Origin: an uncultured Balneolaceae bacterium
GTDB lineage: Bacteria; Bacteroidota; Rhodothermia; Balneolales; Balneolaceae
Reading direction: 5' to 3'
Assembly (NCBI GenBank): GCA_913057825.1
Contig: CAJXOW010000005.1
Span: 1 to 64,000 of the forward strand
Length of the DNA: 64,000 nucleotides
Shown here: positions 44,983 to 53,426 of the stretch, in pieces
Layout: each line of letters begins with the position of its first letter
Numbering within the stretch: the first letter of the stretch is position 1
The notes under the pieces: model-generated
The model's input: the letters and a program-made list of their open reading frames with translations, nothing else
Databases searched by the model: none
Told to the model about the DNA's origin: nothing
Translations under genes and position numbers: made by a program

Positions 44983-45221
44983 TTATAAATATTCTAAAAA
45001 TACCTTTGAATCAAAAGATATTTCATATCTTGAGCTCTCTGGAGGAACTTTAGACACACTCTCTTTAACCTGCAACAAATGGTACTTAAATTGTGCAAGT
45101 ACCTGACCAAGTCGCCAAAAGACCAAGGATAAGTAAACTTGAAAATTTCGGTAGCATAGAGCTGATTAAATATTAATTTATAGTGCACCTTTCAGTCCGA
45201 CTTAAACCCTTCATCCTGACT

Positions 45222-46262
45222 ATGAAGTATATCACACCGATTATATTGTTCATTTTCACCTTGACTTGCAACGGACAACCTTCGGGGGATACCCCCTACC
45301 TGATGGTGCTCAACAAATCGGACCACACGGCCTGGCAGATTAATGCCGAAACCGGGGAAAAGGTAAAAAGCTATCCCACGGGACAAGGTCCGCATGAAGT
45401 TGCTGTTTCGACGGATCGCAAGTGGGCTATAACGACCAATTATGGCAGTGATGAAGCGGGACATACGCTGACGCTCATCAACCTTGATAAAGAGTCCGTC
45501 GAGAAAACGATCGATCTCTCCCCCTACACCCGTCCTCACGGGATCGACTGGTTCGGCGACTCCCGCCGCGTAATGGTTACCTCCGAAACGAAGAAAGCCG
45601 TTTTGGTGGTGGATGTGTTAAAGAGCCGGGTTTTGCGCGCACTCCCGACCGACCAGGATCTATCCCACATGGTAGCGCTGACGGCAGATAATCAAGGCGC
45701 TTATGTGACCAACATTTTTTCCGGATCGGTATCGGTCATTGACCTGCAGGCCGACTCCGCCCGGCAGCCGACCGATATTATCAAGACGGGCCAGGGCACC
45801 GAAGGCATCGAGCTGATCGAATCGACCCGCCAGGGCTGGTTCAGCAACCGCGCCGATCATACCATTTCGGTAGTGGACCTCGACTCCCATCAGCCGGTCG
45901 ACACCCTGCAATCTCCGGGTTTTCCCATTCGCCTGACCGCTTCACCGGACGAACAGTGGATCGCGGCTACCCACGCCAAATCCAGCGAAGTAGCCATCTT
46001 CGATACACAATCGCGTCAACTGATCAAGCGCATCCCGCTGAAAAAACCCTCTGACCCGGATCAGCAAAAACGCTTTATAGGAAACCGATTCGGCAACGGG
46101 GCCGTGCCGATCGGACTCACTTTTTCAGATAACGGCAAACATTTATACATCTCCGCCAGCCAATCTGACCTGGTAGCGGTAATTGATACCGACAACTGGA
46201 GTTTATCCGATACGATACCCACCGGCACAGAACCCGACGGGATAGCGTTCTTTCGTCATTAA
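45222..46262 (+). CDS. YncE-like beta-propeller lipoprotein
   Basis: 346 residues from ATG 45222, chosen over an upstream in-frame start at 45183 because MKYITPIILFIFTLTC (C16) is a lipoprotein signal. Repeats of about 40-45 residues with a [VI]-x-V-[VI]-D-L core (SVSVIDLQ, TISVVDLD, EVAIFDTQ, LVAVIDTD) mark a seven-bladed YVTN/YncE propeller. Such proteins are periplasmic or surface binding scaffolds; the ligand is unknown. No operon partner is visible. Confidence 0.85.
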   Translation: MKYITPIILFIFTLTCNGQPSGDTPYLMVLNKSDHTAWQINAETGEKVKSYPTGQGPHEVAVSTDRKWAITTNYGSDEAGHTLTLINLDKESVEKTIDLSPYTRPHGIDWFGDSRRVMVTSETKKAVLVVDVLKSRVLRALPTDQDLSHMVALTADNQGAYVTNIFSGSVSVIDLQADSARQPTDIIKTGQGTEGIELIESTRQGWFSNRADHTISVVDLDSHQPVDTLQSPGFPIRLTASPDEQWIAATHAKSSEVAIFDTQSRQLIKRIPLKKPSDPDQQKRFIGNRFGNGAVPIGLTFSDNGKHLYISASQSDLVAVIDTDNWSLSDTIPTGTEPDGIAFFRH

Positions 46263-46477
46263 CGAGGAACTGTAACGGTTGTAATCTGAACACCTCGTGT
46301 GAATCTTTTCACTCAGGACACCATGCAAGATTCTGTTCGAGTAAGTAATAAGGTTCATTTTTTACTTAGCGGACATTGACGAAATTGTACCGCTGATCCG
46401 ATTTTCACTAATATGGGTTTCCGGTTAACCTCGAATTTTCCTAACTATAAAAATAGAGAGCAGCGAAAGAGATCTTC

Positions 46478-46626
46478 GAAAAACGGCGGGCGTTCTGAAG
46501 CACTTGAGTTGTTCAGCATATAGGCAGATACGGCATAAAGTCTTCACAACCATTTTAAAGTCCTATGATATCACCAAAGCAACCAACAGCTGAATTTCTC
46601 TGGCTGAAGAACGCCCGCCGTTTTTC
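46478..46626. repeat. Type 2 long-armed inverted-repeat element, copy 3
   Basis: Perfect 19-nt arms at 46478-46496 and 46608-46626 (GAAAAACGGCGGGCGTTCT and complement). Inner motifs TGAAGCACTTGAGTTGTTCAGC (left) and GCTGAATTTCTCTGGCTGAAG (right) are in the reverse orientation relative to copies 1 and 2. It lies in the 455-bp gap between the propeller gene and recQ, where I see no gene. Confidence 0.88.
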
Positions 46627-46717
46627 AACAACCTCCAGAAATATTTTTTACATTTGAGCACCGGTACGCGATTTTTTTGTAAGGATTACCCTATTTCATC
46701 TATCTAACCCAGAAAAA

Positions 46718-48547
46718 GTGTCGACTACTCCACGTAAAGTTCTACAATCGATATTCGGTCATGACGATTTTCGGGCAAATCAGCGCGAAATTATCGAACA
46801 TGTGCTCGAAGGCCACGACGCCATCGTCATTATGCCCACGGGCGGAGGGAAGTCGATCTGCTATCAGATTCCCTCGCTGATTTTCGACGGACTAACCATC
46901 GTTGTCTCTCCCCTGATCTCCCTGATGCAGGACCAGGTGGATCAGTTGCGTGCATTAGACGTGGACGCGTTGTATCTGAACAGCTCGCTCGACTCGGATA
47001 CCTACAAGGCCCATCTTGCCAAGCTGCGCGGGGATCCGCCGGACCTTCTCTACGTGGCCCCCGAAACTCTGATGAAGCCCTCGATGCGAAGCCTGCTGGG
47101 CGATTTGCAAATTGACTGTATCACGATCGATGAAGCGCACTGCATCTCGGAGTGGGGACACGATTTCCGACCGGAATACCGGCAACTCCACGAAATGCGC
47201 CGACAGCACCCCGAAAGCGTGATGATGGCGCTGACCGCCACGGCCACCCCGCGGGTTCGCGAGGATATCAAGCATGCCCTGCACCTGGAGGAGGCGGGGG
47301 AGTTCCTGGCGAGTTTCGACCGGCCCAACCTGTTTCTGGAGGTCAAGCCGAAAGAAGATCCCCTGGAACAGACGCTCGACCTGCTGGAAGATCATCCGGG
47401 AGAATCGGGTATCATATATTGTTTTTCACGCAAACAGGTGGATGAGCTGAGCGATCAGTTGCGCAAAAAGGGATACAGTACCCTTCCCTACCATGCCGGT
47501 CTCTCCGAAAAAGTCCGCAATGCCAACCAGGAAGCCTTCGTCCGCGACGAGGCCAACATTATCGTGGCTACCATCGCTTTCGGGATGGGGATCGATAAAC
47601 CGGATGTTCGGTTCATCGTTCATTTTGATTTGCCCAAGAGCGTCGAAGCCTATTATCAGCAAATCGGTCGGGCCGGACGCGACGGCGATCCCTCCCACTG
47701 CCTGCTGCTGTTCAGCTATAGTGACATCCACAAGATCAAGTATATCATCAACAGCAAAGACGATGATCAGCAGCGCAAGGTGGCCGAAACCCATCTGACA
47801 CGCCTGCTGCAATATGTAGAAAGCGGCGGGTGCCGGCGTCGACAACTGCTCTCCTATTTCGGGGAAAATTATCCGCATGAATCGTGCGACTATTGTGACG
47901 TGTGCACCGAAGACCGTCAACAGGGCGCCGACGTGACCGTCCCCGCTCAAAAGTTTCTCTCAACCGCCATCCGTACCGATCAGATTTTCGGAGCCAAACA
48001 CCTGATTGACGTACTGCGCGGGGGACGCACCAAGAAGATCCTCCGTCACAACCACGACGAGCTCCCGGTCTACGGCATCGGAACCGAATACTCGATCCGC
48101 GAGTGGTGGAAGCTGTTTCAAATGCTGCAGCAACGAGGATACCTGCACCGCGATCCCAAGCACGGCAGTCTTCTCGTGGACTCCAAAGCTCGCCCCGTCC
48201 TCAAAGGCGAGCAACCGATCTACGCAAACCTTGAGTTCGGCGACCGTACCAACGGCTCCTCCGACACCACCGATACTTCCGCGTCATCACACGCCAAACC
48301 CTTCGAGCTGGACTACGACAGCCGGCTCTATAGCCGTCTCCGAAACAAACGCAACGAACGAGCCGACCAAAACGGGGATCCCCCGTACGTAATCTGCTCG
48401 AACCGCACCCTCAAGGAGATGGCCGCCTATCAACCCCAATCGGAGGAAGCGCTGATGGAGATCTACGGCATGGGCCCCACGCGCTGCAAGCAATACGGGG
48501 AAATGTTCTTGAAAACGATCAAGAAGTATGTGGGAGCCCAAAGCTGA
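46718..48547 (+). CDS. recQ: ATP-dependent DNA helicase RecQ
   Basis: 609 residues from a GTG start. It unwinds DNA 3' to 5' in recombination and replication restart. The helicase motifs are complete: TGGGKS with K45, DEAH (138-141) in IDEAHCISEWGHDFRPEYR, and QQIGRAGRDGDPS (motif VI). The zinc-binding RQC segment CRRRQLLSYFGENYPHESCDYCDVC, a winged helix and a C-terminal HRDC domain (ALMEIYGMGPTRCKQYG) follow. Full length for a bacterial RecQ. Confidence 0.97.
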   Translation: MSTTPRKVLQSIFGHDDFRANQREIIEHVLEGHDAIVIMPTGGGKSICYQIPSLIFDGLTIVVSPLISLMQDQVDQLRALDVDALYLNSSLDSDTYKAHLAKLRGDPPDLLYVAPETLMKPSMRSLLGDLQIDCITIDEAHCISEWGHDFRPEYRQLHEMRRQHPESVMMALTATATPRVREDIKHALHLEEAGEFLASFDRPNLFLEVKPKEDPLEQTLDLLEDHPGESGIIYCFSRKQVDELSDQLRKKGYSTLPYHAGLSEKVRNANQEAFVRDEANIIVATIAFGMGIDKPDVRFIVHFDLPKSVEAYYQQIGRAGRDGDPSHCLLLFSYSDIHKIKYIINSKDDDQQRKVAETHLTRLLQYVESGGCRRRQLLSYFGENYPHESCDYCDVCTEDRQQGADVTVPAQKFLSTAIRTDQIFGAKHLIDVLRGGRTKKILRHNHDELPVYGIGTEYSIREWWKLFQMLQQRGYLHRDPKHGSLLVDSKARPVLKGEQPIYANLEFGDRTNGSSDTTDTSASSHAKPFELDYDSRLYSRLRNKRNERADQNGDPPYVICSNRTLKEMAAYQPQSEEALMEIYGMGPTRCKQYGEMFLKTIKKYVGAQS

Positions 48548-48560
48548 AAGTAAATAAGCC

Positions 48561-48827
48561 GGAAGCTGGAGGCTCGAAGCCCGAAGCGGGCGGCTGGATT
48601 ACATTCTTTGCTTTTACTAACACCGTCACCACGTGTTTCAGCGAAAAATTTGAACTTAACTCGTTTCTTAAAAGCAATATCGTTTGTAAAACATTATCAC
48701 CTGCACCAATGATTTCTACCTCTTTCCGGTTCAAAAAATTTTCCGCTGAAACACGTGGGGGCAGTGAATTTAACGGCAATCAACAGGAATCCAGCCGCCC
48801 GCTTCGGGCTTCGAGCCTCCAGCTTCC
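48561..48827. repeat. Nested inverted repeats: 40-bp outer arms and a 15-bp inner pair
   Basis: Outer arms 48561-48600 and 48788-48827 are exact over 40 bp; each mixes GGCTGGAG/GCTCGAAG words with a GC-rich block CCCGAAGCGGGCGGCTGG. Inside, 48629-48643 and 48744-48758 form a second perfect pair (CCACGTGTTTCAGCG) followed inward by AAAAATTTGAAC/GGTTCAAAAAATTTT. It thus looks like a type 1-like element placed inside a word-array element. It fills the 324-bp gap between recQ and the next gene. Confidence 0.88.
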
Positions 48828-48871
48828 AGCTTTTTGATAAACATCTCTTATGATTACTCCCAAATAACCAT

Positions 48872-50359
48872 CTACTCCCCCTCTGTAACGGCAGGCAACG
48901 TGACTACAAACTTCGCTCCTCCCCATTCGCTTTCGTCAATCTCGATTTCGCCGCCGTGTTTTGAAACGATTTCCTTGGAGATAGTTAGTCCGAGTCCCAA
49001 CCCGAAATTGGATTGTTGCCGCTTAGTGGTGAAGTTGGGTTCAAAAATCTTATCGCGCATCGATGCAGGGATTCCCGGACCACTGTCTTCTATTGCGACC
49101 CACACGCAGGATTCGCCGTTCCGTTCTTCAGTCCCGCAACTGATCCGCAAATTGCCTTCCTCTTTTTTGTCCTCCATCGCGTCACAAGCGTTCATTAACA
49201 AGTTCGACCACACCTGATTGAGCTCGCCGGACTTCCCGCGTACCTTTGGTATCTCTTGTAAATTCATCTCAAGATCGTGGTATTTGATGCGATTATTCAA
49301 AATCTGTACCGTATCTCGAATTCCTCCCCGGATATCAACCGGCTCCTCCTGGTCACGATCCTGCCGGCTATAACTTTTCAAACTTTTGACCAGGTCCTCG
49401 ATACGTCCACTCGCCAATTGGACTGTCCGCAGCATCCGTCCACATTCGTAATACTGTAACGCTTGTTTCAGTTTTTCCTGATCTTTGCTCACCTCTTGAT
49501 CCAGCATTTTCAAAACCTCATCCGGCATCTGACTCAACTTACGAAGCAGTTGTCGGGATATTCCCGGCCAGTCGGACTGCAACTCTTTCATTCTTGAACG
49601 CACTTCTTCGGTCCCCTTCAATTCGGCCTGCAAGCCCCGTCGAAACATTTCCCCCTCAAACCCGTCCAATTTCCCAACTCCCCCCTCCGAACCGAAAACC
49701 TCGTCCAGCAGCGACACTACATGATCGGTCGACCGCAACAAGGTCGATACCGGATTATTAATCTCATGTGCAATTCCGGCCACCAGCTGCCCCAGCGTAG
49801 CCATTTTTTCCTGGTGAATCAGCAAACCCTGGGTTCGCTCTAACTCCTCATAGGCCTCCTTCAGTTCGTTGCGCTCACTCTTAAGTTCTTCATTGAGCGA
49901 CTCCAGTTTTTCCTGCAGCTTGATAATATACTGGTAGCGATCCACGATATTCGCCAGCAGCAACTGCTGCAGCGGACGCTGCAGGCGGGGATTGTCGTTG
50001 ATGTACTGTTCGAACTGTTCCTGATTCACCTTTACGGCACGACCCGCCTCCAGGGCCCGGGCCGTCGACATTGCGGGGTTGCCGGTCGTGAACGCGATGA
50101 TGCCAATCAATGAACCCGGGTACAGATCGTCGATCGTCAAATGCACGTCTTCCGACGGTCGTTCTCTGATCAGACGCACCGTTCCATCCAGCAGAATGTA
50201 CAGGTAATTGAGGTCATCCCCCTGCCGAAAGAGCACATCGTCAGACTCAAAACGCATCACCTGCGCACTAAGCTCGTCCGACTCCCGGACCATCCGGTCG
50301 ATGATCTTTAACAACGCCGACCGGTTTTTAAACCATAAATTGCTGAATTCTAAATTCAC
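48872..50359 (-). CDS. Soluble histidine kinase with N-terminal cyclic-nucleotide-binding domain
   Basis: 495 residues without membrane helices. A CRP-type cyclic-nucleotide-binding fold at about 12-130 (LFRQGDDLNYLYILLDGTVRL, PGSLIGIIAFTTGNPAMSTARA) is followed by a coiled coil (145-185), the phospho-acceptor H198 in GQLVAGIAHEINNPVSTLL and an ATPase domain with NLLMNACDAMEDKKEEGN, DSGPGIP and FGLGLGLTISKEI. The phosphate-binding cassette is not clearly canonical, so the ligand may not be cAMP. Partner response regulator lies upstream on the same strand. Confidence 0.92.
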   Translation of the reverse strand: MNLEFSNLWFKNRSALLKIIDRMVRESDELSAQVMRFESDDVLFRQGDDLNYLYILLDGTVRLIRERPSEDVHLTIDDLYPGSLIGIIAFTTGNPAMSTARALEAGRAVKVNQEQFEQYINDNPRLQRPLQQLLLANIVDRYQYIIKLQEKLESLNEELKSERNELKEAYEELERTQGLLIHQEKMATLGQLVAGIAHEINNPVSTLLRSTDHVVSLLDEVFGSEGGVGKLDGFEGEMFRRGLQAELKGTEEVRSRMKELQSDWPGISRQLLRKLSQMPDEVLKMLDQEVSKDQEKLKQALQYYECGRMLRTVQLASGRIEDLVKSLKSYSRQDRDQEEPVDIRGGIRDTVQILNNRIKYHDLEMNLQEIPKVRGKSGELNQVWSNLLMNACDAMEDKKEEGNLRISCGTEERNGESCVWVAIEDSGPGIPASMRDKIFEPNFTTKRQQSNFGLGLGLTISKEIVSKHGGEIEIDESEWGGAKFVVTLPAVTEGE

Positions 50360-50389
50360 AGCTTGCTCGATTTAATGTTTACAGCTTGT

Positions 50390-50538
50390 ATGAAGGTCAG
50401 GCCGTGCGGCTCTTCGCCGGTAAACTTTTTAGCATTCAACTTTTATACGTACGAGCCTTTCACAATAGCTTAGTGCTGCATTTACGTTCACAAAGCTAAA
50501 AATTTTAATACTTCAGATCCGCACGGCCTGACCTTCAT
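50390..50538. repeat. Type 1 long-armed inverted-repeat element, copy D
   Basis: Perfect 20-nt arms at 50390-50409 and 50519-50538 (ATGAAGGTCAGGCCGTGCGG and complement), unrelated in sequence to the arms of other copies. Inner motifs are diverged but alignable: TCGCCGGTAAACTTTTTAGC (left) and GCTAAAAATTTTAATACTTC (right). It starts 31 bp from the start of the kinase gene, so the kinase promoter or leader must overlap it. Confidence 0.82.
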
Positions 50539-50618
50539 GCAATACGGATGACTAATTAAAACCCGGGATCACATCGTTGACTACGAGAATTCGAAAACAC
50601 CGGCATTAAACATTTATT

Positions 50619-50779
50619 CCCGTACAAACCGGGCGGCGGCTCCGAAGTATTAAGTTTTTCGGTAAAAATGTACAAAAGCTCATTTAAAGCAGGGAGCCCA
50701 TAACATCCACTCAATTGGATCAACATCGCCGAGAAGAGAAAAACTTTCGAACGAGGAACCGCCGCCCGGTTTGTACGGG
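50619..50779. repeat. Type 1 long-armed inverted-repeat element, copy B
   Basis: Arms 50619-50643 and 50755-50779 are 25 nt with one mismatch (CCCGTACAAACCGGGCGGCGG...). Inner motifs CCGAAGTATTAAGTTTTTCGGT (left) and AGAAAAACTTTCGAACGAGG (right) show the reverse orientation relative to copy A. It lies 13 bp past the response regulator stop. Copies B and D together take up most of the 432-bp space. Confidence 0.88.
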
Positions 50780-50791
50780 CAATCCACGATA

Positions 50792-51298
50792 TTACGAATC
50801 GCTTATGGAGCCGCGGTCGTGAATTGCGTCGGCCAGCCGTTCCTGGTCGAGCTTCGACATAAAACTCAGCAGGTCTTTCCGGGTTCGAAGGACGTATTCA
50901 GTCAGTTGCTTTTTGACCACCGCTTCCAACTGCTCCTTATCCCACGGTTTGGCAATGTAATGATGCAAACCGGCCTCGTTCACGGCTTTTACCGTATCCT
51001 CAAGTCCGGCCTGACCCGTTACCAACACCTTGCGTGTCTGCTTTGTATTCTCCCACTTGGTCATTTCGATCAACAGGTCGACACCGTTTTTGCCGGGCAG
51101 AACATGATCACACAACGCCAACCCGACTTCGTGTCCATCCTCGCAAATCGACTCAATTAACTGCTCGGCTTCTTCCGCATCCTCTGCCATCTCTACCGGA
51201 AACATATCCTCAAATGATTCCAGGTCGCGAACCAGCGCATCCAACACATCCGGCTCGTCTTCAATTACCAGTATGTAAATATTTGAACTTTCAGTCAT
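50792..51298 (-). CDS. Single-domain response regulator
   Basis: 168 residues from Met at 51298 (MTESSNIYILVIEDEP); an upstream in-frame start at 51334 is less likely. Receiver residues are E13/D14, the phospho-acceptor D64 in ALCDHVLPGKNGVD and K117 in YIAKPWD. The C-terminal 40 residues are helical with no DNA-binding domain. The sequence style (HYIAKPWD) is that of RpfG/HupR-like receivers paired with soluble kinases. Likely partner of the cyclic-nucleotide-domain kinase downstream. Confidence 0.9.
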   Translation of the reverse strand: MTESSNIYILVIEDEPDVLDALVRDLESFEDMFPVEMAEDAEEAEQLIESICEDGHEVGLALCDHVLPGKNGVDLLIEMTKWENTKQTRKVLVTGQAGLEDTVKAVNEAGLHHYIAKPWDKEQLEAVVKKQLTEYVLRTRKDLLSFMSKLDQERLADAIHDRGSISDS

Positions 51299-51459
51299 AT
51301 TTTTCCCAAATCTGTTATTTATTGCGGGCAGCAATAGCCCTTAGTACAAAATCTACAACAATTGAAATTCCAGCCTGTATTATCACACCATGAAACTCGG
51401 GAAACCCGTCTTCTCACTTTGCTCGTGAGGCCTCATCCGGGCTAGCCGAGAAATTTCTG

Positions 51460-53076
51460 CTAAAATAATATAGGCCAGTAGAACAACGCATAGCCCAGTG
51501 TCACCACGACTCCAACAATACCGATTACGGTCCCCGCCTTCGCCATCTGCCGGGTCGTAACCATCTCCGTACTCATGGCAATCGCGTTCGGTGGAGTCGA
51601 TATCGGAAGTACCATCGCCAAACTGGCACTTACCCCGACCACCAGGACCAGCACAATCATGCTGAATCCACTCGTAGCACTTGACATGGCCGTGGTCATA
51701 GCCAAGGGCACCACCAGCGAAGCGGTTACCGTATTCGATATAAAATTCGACAATACCAGTCCCACTATTCCAAATATAAGAAAGAGTACGGTCACGCTCA
51801 TGGCGCCCCAGCCGATCTGCTGAATCATCCAGGAGGCGAGTCCGGTATTTTCCATCGATATTCCCAGCGAGATACCACCCGCCATCAGCCAGAGAACCTC
51901 CCAGGGCAATTCGCGGATATCCTCCTTTTCCAATACCTGCGTCAGGGTCAGTCCCACGACCGGAATCAGGGCCACAATGGTGCTGCTGATGCCGTGCAGG
52001 CTGGAGGTAATCCACAGCAGAACCGTCAACAAAAATATCCCATAGAGGATATAGGCCTTGCTCGAAGTTCTAAAATGCTCTTTTATCTCAAGCTCAATAG
52101 ACTCGGTATTCGCCGGAAAAAACCAGTTGAGTACCGCCCAGGCGACCAGCAACATGATCAACACCAGCGGCAGGGCCAACACCATCCAGTATCCAAAAGA
52201 AATGCTGATTCCCTGCTGGGCCAGGTTAGCCAGTACAATCGCGTTGGGCGGAGTGCCAATCGGTGTGGCGATGCCCCCGATATTTGCTGCAAAGGGAATC
52301 GACAGGGCCAACCCGATTCGTACCGGATCCCCCTTCTGCGTCTGGGCAATGATCGGTATTATAACGGTCATCATCATCGCCGTGGTGGCGGTATTGCTCA
52401 TAAAAGCCGAAAGCAGCGCCGTCACCGACATGAGTCCCATGATGATAAACCCGGGACGCTTGCCGAATGGAGCCAGCAGGATACGGGTTAAATTGCGGTC
52501 CAACTTGTACTTGACCGCCGCCCCGGCCAGGGAGAATCCACCGAGGAACAGGATAATAATCGGGTCGGCGAGCGTCCCCATAAAATCGGAGTAGGGGTTT
52601 GGATTAAACTCGGCCAGCGGGTGCGTCACGTCGGCGGCAACGCGACTTTCACTGTACAAAAAAGGAGCTTCTACAGTTACCATGCCCGCCTCTTCATCCC
52701 GGGCAATAACTTCCACCTCACGAGCAACCGTCTCCCCGTCATCACGGAGCAGATATAGCTTACCGTCGGCCGTAAGGGCACGGGACGGAACATTCCATTG
52801 TTGGCTTTCCACAGACTCCGGGGTCGCCGTCGGCAGCTTCTTGCCCGAATAGATCAGTCCCTGTCCGCTAAGCAGCAGAATCTGCAACAGAATAACCAGT
52901 AAAGACGTCGCGTAAATGGGAATCGGTTCAAACATCCAGAACACCGCCGCCATAAGAAAGATACTCAGCGCCAGCGACCCGGCCAGGGCTAATCCGGGAA
53001 TGTTTATGAGCAAGGGAACCACAAATCCGATGCCCCCCGCAACCAACCCGGTTATTTGTACTTTATTCAATGTCAT
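51460..53076 (-). CDS. DASS/SLC13-family sodium-coupled anion transporter with extracytoplasmic insert
   Basis: 538 residues. Two SNT-type signatures are present: SNTATTAMMMTVI with GTPPNAIVLANLA in the first half, and SNFISNTVTASLVVPLA with STPPNAIAMST in the second, as in VcINDY-like dicarboxylate or sulfate carriers. Between the second and third helices lies an inserted soluble segment (about 78-165; core ALTADGKLYLLRDDGETVAREVEVIARDEEA) that resembles the beta-barrel end of membrane-fusion proteins. An OprP-like porin gene upstream suggests uptake of an anion. Confidence 0.88.
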   Translation of the reverse strand: MTLNKVQITGLVAGGIGFVVPLLINIPGLALAGSLALSIFLMAAVFWMFEPIPIYATSLLVILLQILLLSGQGLIYSGKKLPTATPESVESQQWNVPSRALTADGKLYLLRDDGETVAREVEVIARDEEAGMVTVEAPFLYSESRVAADVTHPLAEFNPNPYSDFMGTLADPIIILFLGGFSLAGAAVKYKLDRNLTRILLAPFGKRPGFIIMGLMSVTALLSAFMSNTATTAMMMTVIIPIIAQTQKGDPVRIGLALSIPFAANIGGIATPIGTPPNAIVLANLAQQGISISFGYWMVLALPLVLIMLLVAWAVLNWFFPANTESIELEIKEHFRTSSKAYILYGIFLLTVLLWITSSLHGISSTIVALIPVVGLTLTQVLEKEDIRELPWEVLWLMAGGISLGISMENTGLASWMIQQIGWGAMSVTVLFLIFGIVGLVLSNFISNTVTASLVVPLAMTTAMSSATSGFSMIVLVLVVGVSASLAMVLPISTPPNAIAMSTEMVTTRQMAKAGTVIGIVGVVVTLGYALFYWPILF

Positions 53077-53133
53077 ATCGGTTTCAATACTTTACTTTTT
53101 AGTTAAATTCACTTTTGAAATCCAGTTAATCTT

Positions 53134-53312
53134 CTGATCATTTTTTGAAAAACCGGGCGGCGGTTCCTCGTTCGGAAGTTTTTCTCCTTTTGAGTTTGTT
53201 TAGATATCTGCAGACCATGATAAATGTCTATCAACTTTCATATATTTTTCATCTATTTACCGAAAAACTTAATACTTCGGAAACGCCGCCCGGTTTTTCA
53301 AAAAATGATCAG
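53134..53312. repeat. Type 1 long-armed inverted-repeat element, copy C
   Basis: Arms 53134-53167 and 53279-53312 are 34 nt with one mismatch. The outer 15 bases (CTGATCATTTTTTGA) are special to this copy and perfectly complementary; the inner part ACCGGGCGGCGGTTCC is the family core. Inner motifs TCGTTCGGAAGTTTTTCT and ACCGAAAAACTTAATACTTC match copy A in order. It lies in the 350-bp gap between porin and DASS transporter genes; nothing else is visible there. Confidence 0.9.
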
Positions 53313-53426
53313 GTTCACCGGTAAAAAAGGTGATTCCAATAAACTTTCTGGTTAAAATTTCAAAAAATGTCACTGCCAATTATCCTATTTATTACCTCAT
53401 TAAGATCGGTGAACTGGCCGCAGAAC

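Noticed and set aside
44824..53312. Insertion sequence or classic MITE interpretation of the long-armed elements
   Set aside because: No transposase frame is present and flanking direct target duplications were not seen; the terminal bases differ between copies while remaining inverted within each copy. Kept as repeats with unknown mechanism.
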